Shown one piece after another: positions 37,775-39,980 of a stretch of DNA of 39,980 nt (its first letter is position 1; every line of letters begins with the position of its first letter). The stretch covers positions 1-39,980 of the forward strand of contig JAICTV010000023.1 of the NCBI GenBank assembly GCA_025936175.1. Reading direction: 5' to 3'. Both the position numbers and the translations under genes were made by a program. Origin of the DNA: Phycisphaerae bacterium (GTDB taxonomy: Bacteria; Planctomycetota; Phycisphaerae; Tepidisphaerales; Tepidisphaeraceae). The notes under the pieces are model-generated. The model worked only from the letters and a program-made list of their open reading frames with translations, had not been told where the DNA came from and did no database searches.

Positions 37775-38305
37775 ATGGCGATGCCGATCAAGGACATCCT
37801 CCAGGGCAAGTGGCTCGGCCACCCGCTGCACCCGGCGATCGTGCACGTGCCGACCGGATTATGGCCGGCAGCGCTGGTCTTTGATCTGGTCTCGCTGGCG
37901 AGCGACGATCCGATCCGCGCCGGGGCGATGCGGGTGGCGCTGTGGTGTCTGGTCGTCGGCATCCTCGCCGCGCTCGCCGCAGCGCCGACGGGGCTGGCCG
38001 ACTTCTGGGACATCAAAAGCGAGAAGCCGGCGCACAAGCTGGGCCTGTGGCACCTGAGCTTGAACATCGTCGTGCTGCTTTTGATGATCGCCAGCGTCAT
38101 CGTCCGCGGCCGCGGCGGCGCAATGTCGATCGCGATCATATTAAACGCCATCGGCAACGCGATCCTCTTCGTCTCCGGCTACCTTGGCGGGCGGATGGTC
38201 TACGAGTACGGCGTCGGCGTCGCGCGGATCAGCAAGAAGAAGTGGCGGCAGATCGCCATCGACGGCCACGCGCACGTGCCTCCCGCTCCGCCGGAGAAAG
38301 GGTGA
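37775..38305 (+). CDS. DUF2231 membrane protein
   Basis: A 176-residue integral membrane protein. GKWLGHPLHPAIVHVPTGLW near the N-terminus is the DUF2231 hallmark, with conserved histidines in a GHPLHP box; about four hydrophobic segments follow (for example VALWCLVVGILAALAAAP and LNIVVLLLMIASVIV). The function is not established; the conserved histidines could bind haem or metal. ATG 37775 is chosen, but ATG 37781 and TTG 37760 (closer to AGGA at 37753) are possible. Its stop lies 7 bases before the next gene, so the two are surely co-transcribed. Confidence 0.85.
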   Translation: MAMPIKDILQGKWLGHPLHPAIVHVPTGLWPAALVFDLVSLASDDPIRAGAMRVALWCLVVGILAALAAAPTGLADFWDIKSEKPAHKLGLWHLSLNIVVLLLMIASVIVRGRGGAMSIAIILNAIGNAILFVSGYLGGRMVYEYGVGVARISKKKWRQIAIDGHAHVPPAPPEKG

Positions 38306-38312
38306 TGCGGCG

Positions 38313-39140
38313 ATGCTCAAGCAACTGCTGCAAGGCAAACCCTTCGGACACCCGCTGCACCCGATCCTGGTGCACCTGCCGATCGGGCTGTTTTTGCTCA
38401 GCTTCGTCTTCGACGTCGCCGGGATGATCGCGGGCGGCGGGATGGATTCCTTCATCCGCCCGGCGTTCTACACGATGGCGCTCGGCATTCTCGGCGCGCT
38501 GCTGGCGGCGGCGCCGGGGCTGGTCGATTACTCCGACATCCGCCGCGATCATCCCGCCAAGCCGATCGCGACGCGCCACATGCTCCTGAACTTCGCCGCC
38601 GTCGCGATCTACATCGGCAACGCCGCGGTGCGCTGCTCGCACTGGAATCAGCCGCGACTGGGAGTACTGCCGTTCGTCCTCTCGCTCCTCGGGGTCGGCA
38701 TCCTCTCCTATTCCGGCTATCTCGGCGGCGTGATGGTGTACGACGACGGCATCGCTGTCGGACGCCACCGCCGCAGAGGGAAGACGCCGCTCGAGACGAT
38801 CGTCCCGGCCGATCAGCCGCGCGACGGATTCGTCGCTGTCGCCGATGAAGCGCGGCTCGAGGACCGCCAGACGCTCCGCGCGCAGGTCAACGGCGTGGTG
38901 ATGACGATCGCGAAGGTGGACGGGCAGGTCTACGCGTTCCAGGAATTCTGCACGCACCGTTTCGGCCCGCTTTCCGAAGGCTGTTTCGAGGCCAACGGTC
39001 GGATCAAGTGCCCGTGGCACGGATCGTGTTTCGACATGCGCAGCGGGAAGGTGACGCAGGGGCCGGCGAAGGAGGACATTCGGGCATTCGACGTGGTCGT
39101 GCGGGATGGCAAGGTGATGGTGAGAGTTCCGGGCGATTGA
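38313..39140 (+). CDS. DUF2231 - Rieske [2Fe-2S] fusion protein
   Basis: A 275-residue protein. Residues 1-165 repeat the DUF2231 membrane domain of the upstream gene (GKPFGHPLHPILVHLPIGLF, then about four membrane segments). Residues 170-275 are a Rieske-type ferredoxin domain with the complete cluster box C213-x-H215 and C233-x-x-H236 in CTHRFG and CPWHGS, and the expected spacing. GGAG at 38293 precedes the ATG, which follows the upstream stop by 7 bases; an in-frame ATG at 38184 lies inside the neighbouring gene and is rejected. The fusion suggests that DUF2231 serves as the membrane electron partner of a Rieske protein. The direction of electron flow and substrate are unknown. Confidence 0.92.
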   Translation: MLKQLLQGKPFGHPLHPILVHLPIGLFLLSFVFDVAGMIAGGGMDSFIRPAFYTMALGILGALLAAAPGLVDYSDIRRDHPAKPIATRHMLLNFAAVAIYIGNAAVRCSHWNQPRLGVLPFVLSLLGVGILSYSGYLGGVMVYDDGIAVGRHRRRGKTPLETIVPADQPRDGFVAVADEARLEDRQTLRAQVNGVVMTIAKVDGQVYAFQEFCTHRFGPLSEGCFEANGRIKCPWHGSCFDMRSGKVTQGPAKEDIRAFDVVVRDGKVMVRVPGD

Positions 39141-39272
39141 TCATTGAGTCATCGGGTCATTGATCCATTGAAAAGGCGCATCCCGCGTCCTCGAATAACT
39201 CAATGACCGGATGACTCAATGACCGGATGACTCAATGACCCGATGACTCAATGACCCAATGGCTCAATGGCT
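39141..39272. repeat. 16-bp tandem repeat with a perfect 22-bp inverted copy
   Basis: Four 16-bp units based on CAATGACCGGATGACT occupy 39201-39216, 39217-39232, 39233-39248 and 39249-39264, with a partial unit to 39272. An inverted copy lies at 39141-39162 and is an exact reverse complement of 39233-39254 (22 bases). The element fills the gap between two converging genes and starts one base after the Rieske gene stops. It could form a large hairpin acting as a terminator in both directions. Confidence 0.8.
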
Positions 39273-39279
39273 CAATTCT

Positions 39280-39980
39280 TCACCCGATCGGATTCCGCCA
39301 GCTCTGCAGCGTCCGCATGTAGTTGGCGCGTTCGAACGCCGCCGGGTCCGGGCAGCGGTCCAGCGCCATGCTGCCGCGCATCTGGCGGACGGAGGAGTAG
39401 CCGTTCTCTTCCATCCACTGCACCAGCACGTCGCGGACGACGGTGAGGTGCTCGGGTCCCAGCGCCAGCAGCGACGACACCATCTGCACCGCGCTCGCGC
39501 CGGCCATGATCGATTTGATCGCGTCCTGCGCGCTGTGCACGCCGCCGCTCACGCACAGGTCCGCGCCGAGCTGGCGCGACAGGATCGCCAGCCAGCGCAG
39601 ACGCAGCAGCAGCTCGGACGAATCGCTCAGCTTCAGCGTCGGCACGACCTCGAGCGTCTCGATGTCGATGTCGGGCTGATAGAAACGGTTGAACAGCACG
39701 AGCCCGTCCACGCCGACGGCGTCGAGGCGATTGGCGAAGTTGGCCAGCGACGAGAAATACGGCGAGAGTTTCACCGCCACCGGGATGTCGATCGACTCGG
39801 CGACTTCTTTGCACAGCGCAATCGTCCGCTCCTCCACATCACGGCCGCTCTCCTGCGGGTCGGAGGCGACGAAGTAGACGTTCAGCTCGAGCGCGTCGGC
39901 GCCCGCCTGCTCGATCATCTTCGCGTAGCTCGTCCACCCGCCGGCGGTGGTGCCGTTGAGTGATGCGATCAGCGGGACGG
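39280..39980 (-). CDS. dihydroorotate dehydrogenase-like FMN protein (5' end beyond window)
   Basis: The last 233 residues of a TIM-barrel flavoprotein; the frame stays open to the right edge, so the start lies outside. ADALELNVYF, VAVKLSPYFSS, LVLFNRFYQPDID and VSGGVHSAQDAIKSIMAGAS are the core strands and phosphate-binding loop of the PyrD-like family. The ending RGSMALDRCPDPAAFERANYM is typical of the branch annotated as dihydroorotate dehydrogenase-like rather than true PyrD. Its real reaction is therefore uncertain and a role in pyrimidine synthesis should not be assumed. The in-frame ATG at 39918 is internal, since the residues before it (VPLIASLNGTTAGGW) are family sequence. Confidence 0.88.
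   Translation of the reverse strand, partial: VPLIASLNGTTAGGWTSYAKMIEQAGADALELNVYFVASDPQESGRDVEERTIALCKEVAESIDIPVAVKLSPYFSSLANFANRLDAVGVDGLVLFNRFYQPDIDIETLEVVPTLKLSDSSELLLRLRWLAILSRQLGADLCVSGGVHSAQDAIKSIMAGASAVQMVSSLLALGPEHLTVVRDVLVQWMEENGYSSVRQMRGSMALDRCPDPAAFERANYMRTLQSWRNPIG

Noticed and set aside
38184..38312. Upstream ATG 38184 as the start of the DUF2231-Rieske gene
   Set aside because: It lies inside the preceding gene and adds Ser/Arg-rich out-of-frame sequence; the DUF2231 domain begins exactly at ATG 38313 with GGAG upstream.

Overview
This window looks like planctomycete DNA. Eleven consecutive plus-strand genes encode large, probably secreted proteins that begin with the planctomycete EPLExRRLL motif (LEPR-XLL domain). 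Ten of them end in a dockerin-like pair of calcium loops. High GC content, a Hanks-type kinase with an outer domain, and DUF2231/Rieske membrane proteins fit the same phylum. A Phycisphaerae/Tepidisphaerales origin is my inference; no rRNA or other marker is present to prove it.

Layout. Bases 1-763 hold no convincing gene but carry a 21-bp tandem repeat (74-256) and a short 17-bp repeat. Bases 764-35011 are the array, in order: (1) calcium-repeat/Ig-like protein, (2) metzincin metalloprotease, (3) GH59 galactocerebrosidase-like enzyme with a discoidin domain, (4) right-handed beta-helix protein, (5) double PA14 plus GH43, (6) GH74-like Asp-box beta-propeller, (7) lamin-tail/CotH kinase protein, (8) FN3/beta-propeller protein, the only one without the C-terminal module, (9) beta-solenoid protein, (10) GH18 chitinase-like enzyme, (11) delta-60-repeat propeller. 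Bases 35274-37115 (minus strand) encode a transmembrane Ser/Thr kinase whose outer domain looks like a carbohydrate-binding jelly roll. Bases 37295-39140 hold a DUF5335 protein, a DUF2231 membrane protein and a DUF2231-Rieske fusion. The right edge holds the 3' part of a dihydroorotate-dehydrogenase-like gene on the minus strand.

How the genes may work together. The array reads as one extracellular tool set. Different catalytic or binding front ends (protease, beta-galactosidase/galactocerebrosidase type, arabinan/xylan type, xyloglucanase-like, chitinase-like, beta-helix) sit on one near-identical back end of about 155-160 residues. That back end is a beta-rich stalk, a Trp/Gly-rich cassette and two D-x-N-x-D-G loops, probably for attachment to a common surface partner. 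No cohesin-like partner is in the window. Several genes appear to have their own promoter-like element, so this may be a cluster of single transcription units rather than one operon. The convergent kinase with a sugar-binding-like outer domain is a candidate sensor, by position and domain content only.

Main oddities: gene 5 has no start codon of its own outside the 3' end of gene 4; gene 7 may start at ATT; none of the eleven proteins has a clear classical signal peptide; and several palindromic or tandem repeats sit in the intergenic gaps.
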